A stretch of DNA of 64,000 nucleotides, taken from NCBI GenBank assembly GCA_022264855.1, contig JABYQU010000001.1:558001-622000 (forward strand). The letters are read 5' to 3'. Source of the DNA: Lenzites betulinus (Eukaryota > Basidiomycota > Agaricomycetes > Polyporales > Polyporaceae). The notes beneath the pieces were generated by a model. That model did no database searches, was not told where the DNA came from, and saw nothing but the letters and a program-made list of their open reading frames with translations. Shown piece after piece: positions 37,832 to 49,713 of this stretch (positions are counted from its first letter, which is position 1; each line of letters opens with the position of its first letter). Made by a program: the position numbers and the translations under genes.

Positions 37832-38758
37832 TTATGCGGCCTTCGTCTTCCTCGTCCGCGCCCGTTTCATAGCGATCTCGTGGAAGATGCTTCCATCGTA
37901 AACTCGACGTACATCTTCTCGCTTCAGCACGCCGTCTTCGGGCCACAGCAAGAGGTACGTCGCAGTCCCTGCGCACCCAAAGGTCGTATCAGCACTGACA
38001 TTGGACACGGAAACGGTGGCACATACACTCGAACGCCGCGCCTCCCCAGCCAATGGGGTCCATGATGACACGCTGGCCTTTCAGCGCTTCCCAGAGATCG
38101 GTTTTAGTCAGGCCGTCTTTGCCATTGCTGTACTTGTTGAAAAAGTCCTCAAACCTGCCAGACGCGCGTGAGTCCATTCGGTCCCGACCGACTTTCACGA
38201 TTTGCACGCTGGATACGGTCACTCACTTCTGCGGCACGAAACGGCCCTCGTTGTCATACGTCCCCGTGTCGCTTCCATGCTTCGCCTTATGGATGTTCTC
38301 TACGAAGAGGCGGAAGAACGGGTCCGGGAGGATCGAAGGGCACGTCGGGTACGAGAAGTTGAGGTGTATGATGAGCATAGAGAGCGCGCTGAGGAACAAC
38401 CCGAACCCGAGTGCACGGAAGGCGCGGAAAGTGTCCAGCGGCCAGATAATCCCGTCCCCGTCGGCGTCGAAGAACGCGCAGTGTTGCTGGAGGACGGTCT
38501 GGTGTGCGTGCTCTGCCGCCCACTCGGGCGTGCCTTCCGGAGTACTCGTAGTGGGTGCTCTGTTCGCGCGCGCAGTTCCTTGCGGGGTGTCGCTTGAGGA
38601 TGCACCGGAGACGGTATATGTGTATGATGCTCACCGGCATTGGGGAGATGTTTCCGCTGGGCGGGCACGGGGTTGAAAGGTGGGCGCGTCATGGTGACGC
38701 GTACCTCCGGGACTGCGGTTTGGACCACAACATTCTGCCTCTGAGCTTCCGTGGCCAT
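37832..38758 (-). CDS. Caleosin / fungal peroxygenase
   Basis: Four exons: 38758-38635, 38578-38227, 38154-38027, 37968-37832; 246 aa. One EF-hand (DADGDGIIWPLDT) follows HQTVLQQH, whose second His matches the first heme ligand of caleosins. A hydrophobic segment with a proline knot (LNFSYPTCPSILPDPFF) anchors it in a lipid-droplet monolayer or ER. A second His (IHKAKHGSDTGTYD) and the FEDFFNKY block complete the domain. The C-terminus is basic (KRARTRKTKAA). Caleosins use fatty-acid hydroperoxides to oxygenate lipids; in fungi some affect sporulation and toxin output. Enzyme activity here is inferred from the kept His pair and EF-hand. Confidence 0.93.
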
Positions 38759-39185
38759 CGTGTAATGCTGAAGCTTTGAAGGACGAGGAGGAGGAGGGGG
38801 GAGGGAAGAGGGAAGATAAATTCGAAGGGGCGTCGTCTATCAACCCAGCAGCGTTGAATCTGGTTGAATCTCAGAGCTCTGACGTCAGGGTGTCGTCGCG
38901 TGTGCGGGCGCGCCGCCGCGCCATGACCATGAGGAACATATCCTGAGGCCTGGCCTTTTCGCCCAAAGCTTGAAGCTCATCAGCTTCAAACGCCTGTAGA
39001 TCAATATATGGCCCAATATTATTCAGATGGTGTCGCGGTCTGCAGGGTGGCGGCCGCATAGGGAAGTCGAATGCCTATATATAAACGAACAAGTTGTGAA
39101 GTGATCAGTGAAGTGGGCTCAGAGCTGCGTGGGGGAGCGAATGCTTGTATCGAAGCTGCGCACATAGCATCTATTATATATGATA
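38759..39185. other. Intergenic, caleosin promoter
   Basis: Promoter of caleosin, ending at the TA where the Tc1 element inserted (39184-39185). A GA-rich tract lies at about 38780-38815. Confidence 0.5.
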
Positions 39186-39406
39186 CAGTGCCTTCCGAAA
39201 CTGTTTCCAGAAACTACAAGTTTACACCAAAATCTGAATATCTCGACAACAACTGCACCAAATGCTACGCGTTAAGTTGTGATAGGTAGGTATATGTCCT
39301 GGCTTTCCGTAAATATTTGTTTCATATGTTTTGGTTAAGAACTGCCAATGTTATGATATGTTTTGTACCCACATCTTCTGGAAACGGTTCTGTAACGGGT
39401 GTTTTG
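39186..39406. repeat. Tc1 left terminal inverted repeat (221 bp)
   Basis: Matches the reverse complement of 40583-40803 with four mismatches. A 13-nt motif, ACTGTTTCCAGAA at 39200-39212, recurs inverted as ACCGTTTCCAGAA at 39376-39388 near the inner end. Confidence 0.97.
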
Positions 39407-39509
39407 GCAGGTAGCAACTCAGTCATTTTTGGCCCAGCATGGTGTGAATGTCACATGATACTGTGAGAATATATTACATAATGTTTACTGATGGGATGCC
39501 ACATCAGCA

Positions 39510-40562
39510 TTGCTGCAATACTCCTTTACTTTTGCTACCACCATGCCCCCAGCACTCTCTCAGGCCACTATCAACAACATCATCCATCTCTGTAACCAGA
39601 AGCTCTCTATCTCTATCATCCACACTAAAACTGGTGTCAGCAGAAGCCAGATCAGCAAGATTCGCTCTGCCCACTGCCCTGGAGTCCACAAGTCCAAGGG
39701 TGGCCGCCCATCACTCCTCTCTCCTATCGACATCCGCCACGCTACACGCTTGATTGAGACAGGCCAGGCCGATACCGCCCCTCAGGTCCATGCTACCCTC
39801 AAGGAAACCTTCCTAGGAAGTGTCTCTGTCCAAACCATTCGTCGGGCATTGAAGCAGGCGGGGATGCAGGCTGTGATGAAGAAGAAACGGCCGCGGCTTA
39901 CGAAGAAGCATCGGCAACAGCGGTACGCCTTCGCTTTAGCCCATAAATACTGGACAGTGGAGGACTGGAAGAGGGTTGTCTGGTCAGATGAGACCAAGAT
40001 CAACAGAGTAGGGTCAGATGGGAGGAACTGGGTGTGGAAGAAGCGGGGCGAGGGGCTCAGTGATCGCCTGGTGGATGAGACACTCAAGCACGGTGGAGGA
40101 AGTTTGATGTTCTGGGGGTGTTTTGGATGGGATGGGACGGGTCACTCATGCAGGATTGATGGGAAGATGGATGCCGACCTATACGTGGAGATCATCGAGG
40201 ACGAACTATGCAATTCCCTCTACCATTGGAACTACAATGTCGACGACGTCATCTTCCAGCAAGACAACGACCCCAAGCACACCAGTAAAAAGGCCAAACG
40301 ATGCTTCAAGGAGAACAGAATTCAAGTCATGGAGTGGCCTGCGCAGTCCCCGGACCTCAATCCCATCGAGCATCTCTGGGATGCCCTCAAACGCAAGCTT
40401 GCCACCTACGAAAACCCGCCTACGTCGATGTTGGAGCTGTGGACAAGGGTTCAGAGGGAGTGGGAGGCGCTTTCAGAGGCAGAGTGTCGGAATTTGGTGG
40501 AGAGTATGCCTAACAGGATTGCAGCTGTTTTGAAGGCCAAGGGGGGCTATACAAAGTACTAG
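39510..40562 (+). CDS. Tc1 transposase (DD34E)
   Basis: Single exon. The first ATG (39510) gives 350 aa; the ATG at 39543 (MPPALSQATINN) is in a better context and starts at the usual first helix of the DNA-binding domain, so it is the likely start (339 aa). Two helix-turn-helix regions (the first near ISIIHTKTGVSRSQISKI) with a GGRPSLL hook between them precede the catalytic core: WSDETKINR (first Asp), FQQDNDPKH (second Asp) and PDLNPIEHLW (Glu), the last two 34 residues apart. No stop or frameshift, so it is predicted functional. It cuts and pastes the element at TA sites in the nucleus. Confidence 0.96.
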   Translation: MLQYSFTFATTMPPALSQATINNIIHLCNQKLSISIIHTKTGVSRSQISKIRSAHCPGVHKSKGGRPSLLSPIDIRHATRLIETGQADTAPQVHATLKETFLGSVSVQTIRRALKQAGMQAVMKKKRPRLTKKHRQQRYAFALAHKYWTVEDWKRVVWSDETKINRVGSDGRNWVWKKRGEGLSDRLVDETLKHGGGSLMFWGCFGWDGTGHSCRIDGKMDADLYVEIIEDELCNSLYHWNYNVDDVIFQQDNDPKHTSKKAKRCFKENRIQVMEWPAQSPDLNPIEHLWDALKRKLATYENPPTSMLELWTRVQREWEALSEAECRNLVESMPNRIAAVLKAKGGYTKY

Positions 40563-40582
40563 AATCATGTATCTTGCCTTTT

Positions 40583-40803
40583 CAAAACACCCGTTACAGA
40601 ACCGTTTCCAGAAGATGCGGGTACAAAACATATCATAACATTGGCAGTTCTTAACCAAAACATATGAGACAAATATCTACGGAAAGCCAGGACATATACC
40701 TACCTATCACAACTTAAAGCGTAGCATTTGGTGCAGTTGTTGTCGAGATATTCAGATTTTGGTGTAAACTTGTAGTTTCTGGAAACAGTTTCGGAAGGCA
40801 CTG
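40583..40803. repeat. Tc1 right terminal inverted repeat (221 bp)
   Basis: Partner of 39186-39406; same paired inner and outer motifs. Confidence 0.97.
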
Positions 40804-40904
40804 TACCTGGGCATAATCAGGACGTGAGTACGTTTGGGGTTTCACGCGTTCACGAACACATTGAGCGCACCGACCAAGCACGAGAGTAGTCTGACGTGTC
40901 CATT

Positions 40905-42781
40905 CTACATATCCTTCATCTCGCGTCGGATCGCCCATGCGACGGCCTCTTCAACGTCCTCGGCAATGTACGTTGGCTTGTGCGTCGGCTCCCCATGGGC
41001 GGGGTCGTATACTCCGGTGCGTACAAGGATGGACGGCCAACCCGCACCGTTCGCACCCGCGATATCTATGAGTATGGTAAGCCGCTTGAACGTATATCTT
41101 GAGCATTGCATGATAACGTACCGGACTCCGGGTTGTCTGAACGAGCCGCAAATGATAAGCAAGCTTTTGGCACGAAATTTGTCGGAAGGTCGCCACGTAC
41201 CGCCAACCATATACCTAAGGAAACGGGCAGCTCAATCAATACACCGGCCTTGCACACTGTAGATGATCTGACACTTACACATTCAGCATCTTCTCTAAAC
41301 GGCCGCCGTGGAGTTCTTCCAACCTGTCCTTCAGCACGTCTTCCGCATATCTGTACGTCTCCCTCGTCGGCTTGCCGTATTGCACGTACGGGTATGTTGT
41401 ACCAGTGACAGCCTACGGTGCGCAGTATTGTCAGCCCCTCCGCGCGACATTAGTAATATAACGATAAAACAAAGCACACACCTGGTATACCGCTTGGAAT
41501 GCCTCTCGGAAAGCACCCTGTCCTATCCTTACCTGCGGGAAGTCCGACTTCCACAGGAGGTCGGGGTTGCAGAACACCAGATCAATCGGCTTGCGTTCAA
41601 GCCCTCTCGCCATTGGCGCATTAGAAGATCCATGCTTGAGGGTGTTCTCCGGGAGCGCTTGGTCTCCACCAGGAGCAGGGCTATCGAGATAGGGCCCACC
41701 GATGATACCGCGCGAACGAATGACGTCAACTAAGATTTGGATATCGAGTGACCAGTTTCGCGGATCATGGAGGACGAAAACTGCAGATATGGGTGTATGG
41801 GAGAAGTCTACGGGCTGTAAAAGACGGCATGTTAGTGAAGCGCGAAGGGATCATGAAAAGCATAGATATACCTTTGTAGAGGCGCGTTCTTCTGGAGAAA
41901 GGTCATGGAAAGGCCACGCTCTGACTACATAAGCTGCCTGACGAAAGCTCTCAATAGCCAAGAGGGACTCACTCGGGTTTCCAGGCCAGTACATCTAGAG
42001 TGGTGTATGCGTGCTTGAAGCCGTAGCTGGAAATCGAATATATTCGGGCACGATACGTGTATTTTCAACAAGGGCGGAGACATAAACAAAAATATGGACT
42101 AACCCTTCCGCAACTTTGCGAATTACGTCGTTACGACCGCCAAGGACCAGAACATGTTGGTTCGCATACTTGTGTGCGACCGACTTGAGGATCGTATGTG
42201 CTTGCAAAATTTGATTACTTTCAAGCTTGTGTATGTGTTAAGGCTTTGGTGGCAGCTGTGAATGGACTTGCAGGACACACCTCGACACCCAGTTCAGAGC
42301 TCAGTTTGCGTCGTCGCGCCTCTTCATCAACACCGCCTCCGTTGGTCAACTATATGCTCCTCAATATCTGGCGCAAAGAGATAACACAGTCGGCCTACCA
42401 AGATAAACGGGATCTTCCTTGTAACCCACTGTAAATACCAGCGACCCGGAGCTCAATACATATACTTACACTCCCAGAGGATTGGCACCGTTTAGCATGT
42501 TCAGGGCACTCTTGGCCGCAGGAATCAGGTGTGGCCCGCGCAGCAGAACACCATCCTGCTTGAGTTAGAGATACTGTAGAAGAATTCGAAGGATGCTACT
42601 TACTATGTCAAATGTGAAGACCAGCGGTGGTAGTTTTGAGCGTGTTGCCTGATCTGTGGAAGTCGTTACATTACTTCACGTGTAGTGGAGGGGGTCACCT
42701 ACGCTGTATAAACCGAGCCGACCATGCCGCGACAGGACTCAAGCGCGGAGTAGCGAGTCCGAGAGGCCGAAGAGAGAACAT
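40905..42781 (-). CDS. HAD-superfamily hydrolase, CECR5/HDHD5 type
   Basis: Thirteen exons: 42781-42703, 42653-42604, 42555-42470, 42417-42399, 42349-42281, 42225-42104, 42026-41973, 41920-41872, 41814-41482, 41412-41279, 41214-41201, 41136-41122, 41065-40905; 394 aa. Two adjacent exons are 14 and 15 nt and together code for the conserved YMVGDNPESD. The HAD motifs are TFDIDGVLLRG (nucleophile Asp), LLTNGGG and MVGDNPESDIAGANGAGW. The N-terminus is Arg/Ser/Leu-rich with no acids (first 28 residues), a likely mitochondrial presequence. The family is the type IIA HAD group with CECR5 and yeast YKR070W; substrate unknown. Confidence 0.93.
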
Positions 42782-43012
42782 GGTGGACGGAGGGGACAGA
42801 TTCCGAGTCGCGAAACTGCCGCGAAGTACTTTTCCGATAAACGCGGATTGCACAGACGCCCGCTTACCGAATTTGGCATTCTGGGGAACGCGTCGCTTGT
42901 GATTTCTGGCCCTGCGCGCGCACATCCCTGTCTCCCGCTCGTACCACCGCCTCCCCACCACGTATACAAATGACCTCTGCAGGCTGACCGACACCGAATC
43001 CTGCTGTACATC
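42782..43012. promoter_or_regulatory. Shared divergent promoter, HAD hydrolase / peroxin genes
   Basis: 231 bp between two divergent start codons. No clear TATA box. Confidence 0.6.
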
Positions 43013-44756
43013 ATGTCCAAGCCGTCTGACGATACCGTGCATGGGTCGCCGCTGGTCGAGTTCCTGAATACGCTCCCCTCCCCCCTTGCGACAACGCTCA
43101 TCGGACTTGCGCCTGTCATCGCTAGGACCCGGCACGCACTGCAAGTAGTGAGCTGGAAGACATCTTGGGAAGACTCCTGGCTAGCTTTGGCCACGTGGTG
43201 GTTGATATGCCTCATACCAGAGTTCGGCTTGAGGTATGTCCCATTGTGGCGTTCGAATCACTGCGGGTCGTGCGACGCTGTATTGCGACAGACGACGACG
43301 TAGCATTGCATGCTGTCTTGACTGCGAGAATTATAGCTAAATATATCACAGATATCTCCTACCACCTGCGGCGTTGCTAGCATTTCTGGCCATCCGCTCA
43401 AGACCACCAGCTCAGCAAAACCCCGCGCTCGTGACCGAGGACACGCTCCAGCGTGCCATTGCTGATCTGACGACTATCCACGCCCTATTACCCGCACTCC
43501 CATCTATCTCATCCGTGGGCACTGTTCCGCCGTTCATCGCGCTTCTGCGTCTGTTCTCGATACTGTATGTGCCATACCTATTACTGACTTACCTCGTACG
43601 ACTGCGTATCCTGCTGGCCCTCACTGGCGCGATCCTGCTCACCTGGCGCTCCCGCTGGGCCGCCGTCATCCGGCGCGGTCTCTGGCGCAGCGCCCATATC
43701 CGCTGGGCCATCTACCGTGCCTGGTCCCGCCTCTCCGGCCAGCCGCTGTCCCCTCACGCGCTCTCCCCCCAAACACAGTCGTCCTCGCTCACGTCCCTCG
43801 CGGTACCGCAGTCCGCGCAGGGCGCGTCCCTCCGCTTCTTGTTCACGATCTACGAGAACCAGCGGTGGTGGGTGGGCCTCGACTGGACAGCAGCGCTCCT
43901 CCCCGGGGAACGCCCCTCGTGGTGCTCCGCGTCGCAGCAGCCCGCCGCGCCCCCCAGCGCGTTCACGCTCCCCGCGCCGACGACGGTGTACACACGTGCC
44001 CCGGACGGGACACACCGCATGAAGCGGACCGCGCGCTGGACGTGGACGGAGCCCGAGTGGCGCGTCGTCGTCCGCCGCGAGGGCACGGGGACGAGCCGCG
44101 TGGAGCGCCCGCTGCCGAGCGCGAAGGAGGAGAGCGCGGCGGTCGCGAGCGCGAGCAGGATCCTGAAGGCGGCGGGGAAGATGCGCCAGCCGAGCGTCGA
44201 TGCGGGACGTGCGGACAACGTGAAGGAGGGCGACGGCGAGAAGGCAGCGGAGGACGGGGTGGCCCACGCCGATGACGAAGACGCAGAGCCGTGGACCGAC
44301 CCGGACGGCTGGGTTTACGCCGATAACAAGTGGGAGGGCGCGAGCGCCAAGGGCGGGATGGGCAAGGTGTGTATATCTCGCGCAGGCGTCATGGTATATG
44401 GTACTCAACGAGATATATAGTACACGCGGAATCGTCGCTGGACGCGCGTTGCCGTCCTTTCCGAGACCGTCGAACTTGTTGAGCCTGGCGAACTTGGTAT
44501 CAGGCGCGACGAGGTATCTGATAGCGAGACGACGTCGGATGCTGTCGCCGCCGATCCCGCACCGCAAGCTGTAACCCCAGAGACTACCGCGAAGCCGCTA
44601 CCCAACATTGCGCAGAAGGACATCCCCATCCCCTCACACGATATTCCTGGCCCCGGTGCAGCGGCTGCTGTTATTGTGCAGCCAGCGGAGGACGCGGGGT
44701 CGAGGTTACGACAGCGGTTGAAGGCCGCGGTCAATGGCGCGACCAGTCATTCGTAG
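43013..44756 (+). CDS. Peroxisomal membrane peroxin with dysferlin domain (Pex30/Pex23-like)
   Basis: Three exons: 43013-43233, 43352-44366, 44421-44756; 523 aa. N-terminal half is hydrophobic: segments near residues 55-75 and 75-90, and a long one near 130-165 (FIALLRLFSILYVPYLLLTYLV) with amphipathic helices beyond. The DysF domain then appears: FTIYENQRWWVGLDWTAALLPGERPSW, and its C-terminal part PDGWVYADNKWEG ... YTRNRRWTRVA. A 70-residue charged and Pro-rich insert separates the two halves. The tail is acidic and Pro-rich. Pex23/30-32 proteins sit at ER-peroxisome contacts and set peroxisome number. Intron 1 (118 nt) is longer than most here. Confidence 0.88.
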
Positions 44757-45424
44757 CGTTCGCGACATCAGTTCGTTCATCGACGGGGAGCTTCTTCAAG
44801 CAACTGCATCTGTGATGATAGTATCGAACCTCTTAGCCTACGGATGGTGTTCTATCCCCGTTGTGGATATCAGATATAACTCTGCGTACCTGCGTCCTGC
44901 CCACAGCTCTCCGTCCTCGGGTCTCTTCTTCGCCACCAGATTCCCCTCCGCGCCCGATAGTATACACACAAAACGCGGTCACTTCACGGCCGCAGACAAT
45001 CACCCGTGGCGGGCTCGATCAGAGGGATCAGTAATTACTGTCAGCCTATGCTAGAACCTCCGGTAACATATTCCGCCATATTGGAGCTGTTTCGCAACGC
45101 CCAAAGTTTCGTGGAGTAAAACTAAGGGAGGCGCTGGGTCGCGCCTGCGCGGAGGTCCCGCTGGAGGGGGGTGTCATCGGGATCCCAGTAGTGGAGCAAG
45201 GCAAAAGTACACGCGAGCTCCCACCAATATTACACCGATGAAAGCAAACAGGGCTCCACCCAAGGCAAAACAAACGATCTACGAAACAGCTCTATTCTGA
45301 CAGCTCTCTGAGAGGACACGATACAAGCTTAGGATCTACAATGAACTGTTGTAGTGGTAGAATACAAGGATGTTGAGCGAGGATGCAGGCCGCCCACTGG
45401 CAATACTAAGCATGCAGACCTAGT
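44757..45424. other. Intergenic between convergent genes
   Basis: 3' flanks of the peroxin and HET genes; no gene, RNA or repeat seen. Confidence 0.5.
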
Positions 45425-47729
45425 TTAAAGTAGTATTTCGATTCTTTCGGATTTTCTCCCGTCGCCTGTGTAGCCGCAGTTTGTGAGGCTAAAGTTGACA
45501 ATAGACAACATAGGCACGTACGCTTCACTGGAACGGCGGGCTTTGCGCAACGAAAGAGAACCACGTTTAGCGTTGAAAACACGGATGCCGTTCTCTTCCG
45601 TTCTCGGCAATGGGGGCTCGAGATCCATATGAAGTGTCGAACTTGAAACGGTGTGAACTTGCAGATCGGCAGGGTGGCGACCCACGTACGATGTCATCGC
45701 GGCTACCACCAGTTTGTGTCGCCATTTCCTTCTCAAACTCGCGTAAGCCGTGGTGGGCGAGGCAAGAAGACCCGTCTTGTGCGAACGGCGATGGGCAACC
45801 TTGCGGGAGAGGCGAGGATGAGGGCCTCCTGTGAGTGCATCGCAGGTAAGGGGGGCATACACATGGCCCTCGAGGGCGATATCCAGGCAATAGCGGTCCG
45901 CAGTTGGCCAGCGCGTGAACGTTAGCCGCACGATCCGCGCCTCATCCCCGAAAGCCTTCGACCCGTTATGCCAGAAACGGATGCAGTGCTGGAGAGAGCT
46001 CGGGTGGGATCCGTCGCCCAACGAGTCCTCTTCGAACGCACGCGGGAGTAGCGATCCCGGATCTAGTGTACGGGGGACGTAATGAGGCGAGGACGACCCC
46101 ACGGGGATAATGGAAACAGACGCGCAGAGCCACACTTGATAACGTTCCAAGTGGATCACGAACACCTCCCCCGTGATGTTATTGACGACGTGAAGGTCTC
46201 TACGCGAGCGACCGTCTTCTCCGGGTGGAGAGAGATCGCTCGAAGAGGGGTCGAGGTAGAAGTTATATCGTCGAAGCTGGTCGGATAGCCAGGGAGGTAA
46301 CATGATTCGCTGGGGCTCAGGCTCAAGAAGGCGCATCCACGGGTGAGCATGGGTGAAGGATAAGCTATATGTGACGTAGACCGTTCTCGAGGCCCCGGTA
46401 ACGATGAATGGTGGCTTGTCGTGAACCTTATATGTGGTGCGTTCGAGGATATCAGCCAGGGACGAAGGAGTGATGTGTAGCAGCCGATAGCTCTTGGGTC
46501 TTGTTATGTTCCACGGCAGTTCGCTCCAGGTAGACGTCGGCCGTGTGGCGACACTGTTACATATTGCGCCGACGAGGTATTGAGAACCTTCACCCTGCGT
46601 ACCCTGACGCTGATGCATGAGCAGCCCAACACAGTCGCCCGATGCCGTCCGGCAAGCCAGCAAGGCAAGGACGAAAGGACTGATGTCAACGATGACCAGC
46701 CGGCATCGTACGCCACAGTTGGTGATGGTGAATTCAGGGTCGTGCTGCGGCAATGGTGAGTGAGGCTGTGGGTCATTCAAGGAAAATGCTTACAAGTATA
46801 TCGCAGAGTGGGACATCGATCGTGGTCTTGATCAATCTCGCGATACTAGCCCGAGGAATGGGCTGGTATTCTGCAGAGGATTCGAAGTCTCGGGGAGAGT
46901 TTGCAAAGAGCGCGCTTGCAGGGTCCCGTATATCCCGACCGAGCTGTGCGGATGGCGAGCCAGAAGGCAGGGCTCGACCCCATGCGAAGAGGGACTGATC
47001 GGGAGAATGCTTCAAGATTTCCCCTTGGAGTCGTCGGAAGTCCTCTCTACCCTCGCCGTATATCGTAGGCATCGTGATCCCAAAGATCCCCAGGAGGCAG
47101 TACGCTTCATCCTCTGGCCGTGTGGTCTCACGGCGGGAAGCCCATGACATACGGCGCGCGACGCTTACTTGTTGGATGTCCCGACGGAAGGTGAGGATTT
47201 CTACGTCGATCCCGGTGATCTCGGCCAGTAGGGATGCGAGCGACGCCTTCGTACCAAGAAAGGTCCAGGTCTCCGAAAGAAAGATGAGACATCTCGGCGC
47301 GAGGAGCTCCTGCAGTGTCCAGCCACGTGTGAACCACCTACTCAAGCGAAAGGCAGAGCCGGACGCCGCAAGGACGCAGGACTCGGGTACATCTTGAACG
47401 TAAGCGAAGCAAATCCGAGCCGCCGCATACCAATCGAACATCGAGTTGATCGCCTCGGAGAGTTCCGCACTACTGGTCTTGTCGATGCAAGAGGCGTCGA
47501 TCCAGAGCCAGTGGAAACCGTACGACTCGGCCGTCCGTGCGCAGCCACAGACCTTAGCGGATATACGAGGGTCATCGTAAAAGACTGGAGGGGACAGCAG
47601 TTTCTTGATGTCCTGGAAAGACTGCTCCGACTTCTGCCAGACGTGGGAAAGTATCGCATAGCCCCCGGGGACCTGGTCTGGACGATTGAAGAATACGAGC
47701 TCGAGGCGTTTCGTGGAAAGCAACCACAT
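45425..47729 (-). CDS. HET-domain protein (heterokaryon incompatibility type)
   Basis: Two exons, 47729-46794 and 46744-45425, phase 0 across a 49-nt intron; 751 aa. The HET domain occupies the first 200 or so residues: MWLLSTKRLELVFF at the start, GGYAILSHVW, FHWLWIDASCIDK and FTRGWTLQELLAPR. The typical RMSWASRRETTRPEDEAYCLLGIFG block follows. The C-terminal 440 residues carry no domain I know; they begin with a beta-rich HDPEFTITNCGVRCRLVIVD. HET domains trigger cell death when unlike strains fuse, but polypores have many with no known partner. A NACHT or WD40 region is absent, so this is a HET-only form. Confidence 0.92.
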
Positions 47730-48180
47730 TGTGCCCTGATCATAAGTGTACGTTAGCTAGCAGGCATATAGAGTACATGGTCACTTACAATTCAGGTGCG
47801 GGAGAAACGACAGTGATACTCGATGGGCGAGTCTGTATATATCATCCTCACCGTGACACTGTGCACCAGCATGCGCTACAGACGCATGCTAAGTATACCA
47901 AGTGAACGCAACCTTACCGGGGCTTAGATTACAAAGCGCTGCGCCGCGGCGTTATACCCACCGGTTTCCTAGCTTCTATTCAGGGGGCACTGTTGCGTGT
48001 ACTCGGAATCTGTACAGCCGACGCGTCTGTGCCTCATAGCAGTATGCATATGGATGCTCATCTTTGGCAGACGCAACGATGCGAAGCTGTGCGCTGTAGG
48101 GGGGTCAAAACGGCGTACTGCGTCAAACAATGTCATGAGATTGTGTTGTGGATGAAGCGAACGGAGTTCCGGAAGGCAGC
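47730..48180. other. Intergenic
   Basis: HET promoter side (a TATATA at 47834-47839 on either strand is possible) and 3' flank of the dynamitin gene. Nothing else seen. Confidence 0.5.
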
Positions 48181-49713
48181 CTAGCTTGCCCCTAATTTCA
48201 GGTCGTCCATCCTCCGGCCCACACCCTCAATCCGGTCTTCCAGGTCCCGCACGTTGCCCCGCACAAGCGTCTCGTTCTCCCCGAGGCTCTTCTCCACGCC
48301 TTCGACCGCACGCTGAAGCTCCTCGAGCGCGCCCCGCATGCGGTGCTGCTCTTCTTCGAGGCCCTCCAGTGTCTTCTGGAAGCCCGCTGCGGACGTGTGC
48401 AGTGCCGAGAGCGTGCGCAGGCGCGTAAGGATGTGCGGGATGTGCGGCAGGAGCGGGCCCAGACGCGTCAGCACGGGTGCCAGCTGTTCTTGCAGTGCGA
48501 CAGAGGACGCGGTAGGCACAGCGGGCGGGTTGCTCGTAGACGGCGAAGACACGGACCCGGACGCAGGATTGTGTCCGCCGCGCCGTTGTGATGCGCTGTG
48601 CGCTTGGCCGCCGCTTGACCCGGACGTTCGTTCGAGTTCCGAGTTGAGGAGTTTGATACGGCGCGATATGGAGTCGATGTGGCGGGGTTGTGTGAGGAGC
48701 GTGAGCTGTGCATTGAGGCGGGTGAGAAGTGGTAGAAGCGGCGGTGGTAGCGGTGCAAGCTGTTGATTACACGGCTGAGTATGATAGCTGCAGGGTCCTG
48801 TGAAGATACTCGCCTCATCGAGCGCGGTACTAGACGAGCCCACGAGCTTCTCTAGGTCGCCAACCCGTTTGTCCATCTCTGCAATGTCTCGGACTTCCGG
48901 AACACGCGTCTTTCCTGAGGTGGACGCGGGAGTAGCCTTGGCGTTCTCCGGGACCTTCTCCTGCTTTGGTAATGTTGCTGCCCCAGTCTCAGGCATGTCT
49001 TCGGTGTCTGACTCGCCCAAGACGGCACTAACGAGTTTCCCGCGTCCCTCACGAGCCTTGCTGATCTTCTCGATCCTACGTTTGACGTCCACCATACCAC
49101 GGATGAGTTCCCCTGGGTCCGCGTTACCAGCTTCTTTCTCTTTCCGGAGGAGTGGATTGGTAGGGTCGGACAGCTCGGTCTCAAGCGCGGCTACTTCCGC
49201 TTGGAGGAGACGAAGACGTTGGGAGAGCGGTATGGAAGAGTGCGAGGGAGAGGCCGGGCGCGACTCTTCATCGGGGGATGGCGACGGAGGATACACATAC
49301 TGGACCCTCGGACGGTGTTGCTCTACGCGCATGAGACATCGACACGCGTGATACACAATGAAGAGACATACTCTTCTCTGCTTTCCTGAACTTCTTGGAG
49401 GCTTCTTCTGGATCGACACTGCTTGCATCGAGCTCTTCGCGCCCGGACGCGTCCCCAACCTTGCTGCGCCCATGTCCTCTGGTGGGCGCGCTTGCCTCGT
49501 CGTCGCTCGAGTCGCCTTTCTACCAAGACGCGTCAGGTCAAGAATTCGACCAGATTCACACAGCACTGACGTTGTCGTGTGCCGTAGGAAAGGTATCATC
49601 TGTCTCGTAGACATCCGGTGCTGTGTCCTGTATGGTTCCGTAAATCAAAGTACAAGCGGAAGATATAGAAAGCGTACAATGTCAGGAAGGTTCGCGTACT
49701 TGGCTGCACTCAT
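48181..49713 (-). CDS. Dynamitin, dynactin p50 subunit
   Basis: Exons: 49713-49678, 49627-49571, 49519-49372, 49322-48814, 48759-48181. The N-terminus SAAKYANLPDIDTAPDVYETDD is the dynamitin signature; further on are PLSQRLRLLQAEVAALE, long coiled coils and DSISRRIKLLNSEL. Dynamitin holds the Arp1 filament to the p150 arm of dynactin, so it serves dynein transport. The last intron is a GC-AG candidate (GATGAG|GCGAGT ... CAACAG, 54 nt). It is a multiple of three without stops, so reading through also works: 442 aa if spliced, 460 aa if not. Splicing is preferred because the 18 extra residues are Cys/His/Gln-rich and break the coil region. Confidence 0.87.

Larger units (their letters stand above)
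39186..40803 (+). mobile_element. Tc1-type DNA transposon, apparently intact
   Basis: 1618 bp from CAGTGCC to GGCACTG, flanked by a TA target duplication (39184-39185 and 40804-40805). It has 221-bp terminal inverted repeats with four mismatches and one uninterrupted DD34E transposase gene. The element looks young and could be active. It sits between caleosin and the CECR5-type gene without breaking either. Confidence 0.97.

Noticed and set aside
43581..44567. 328-codon frame antisense to the peroxin gene
   Set aside because: Arg/Ala-rich shadow of a GC-rich coding exon.
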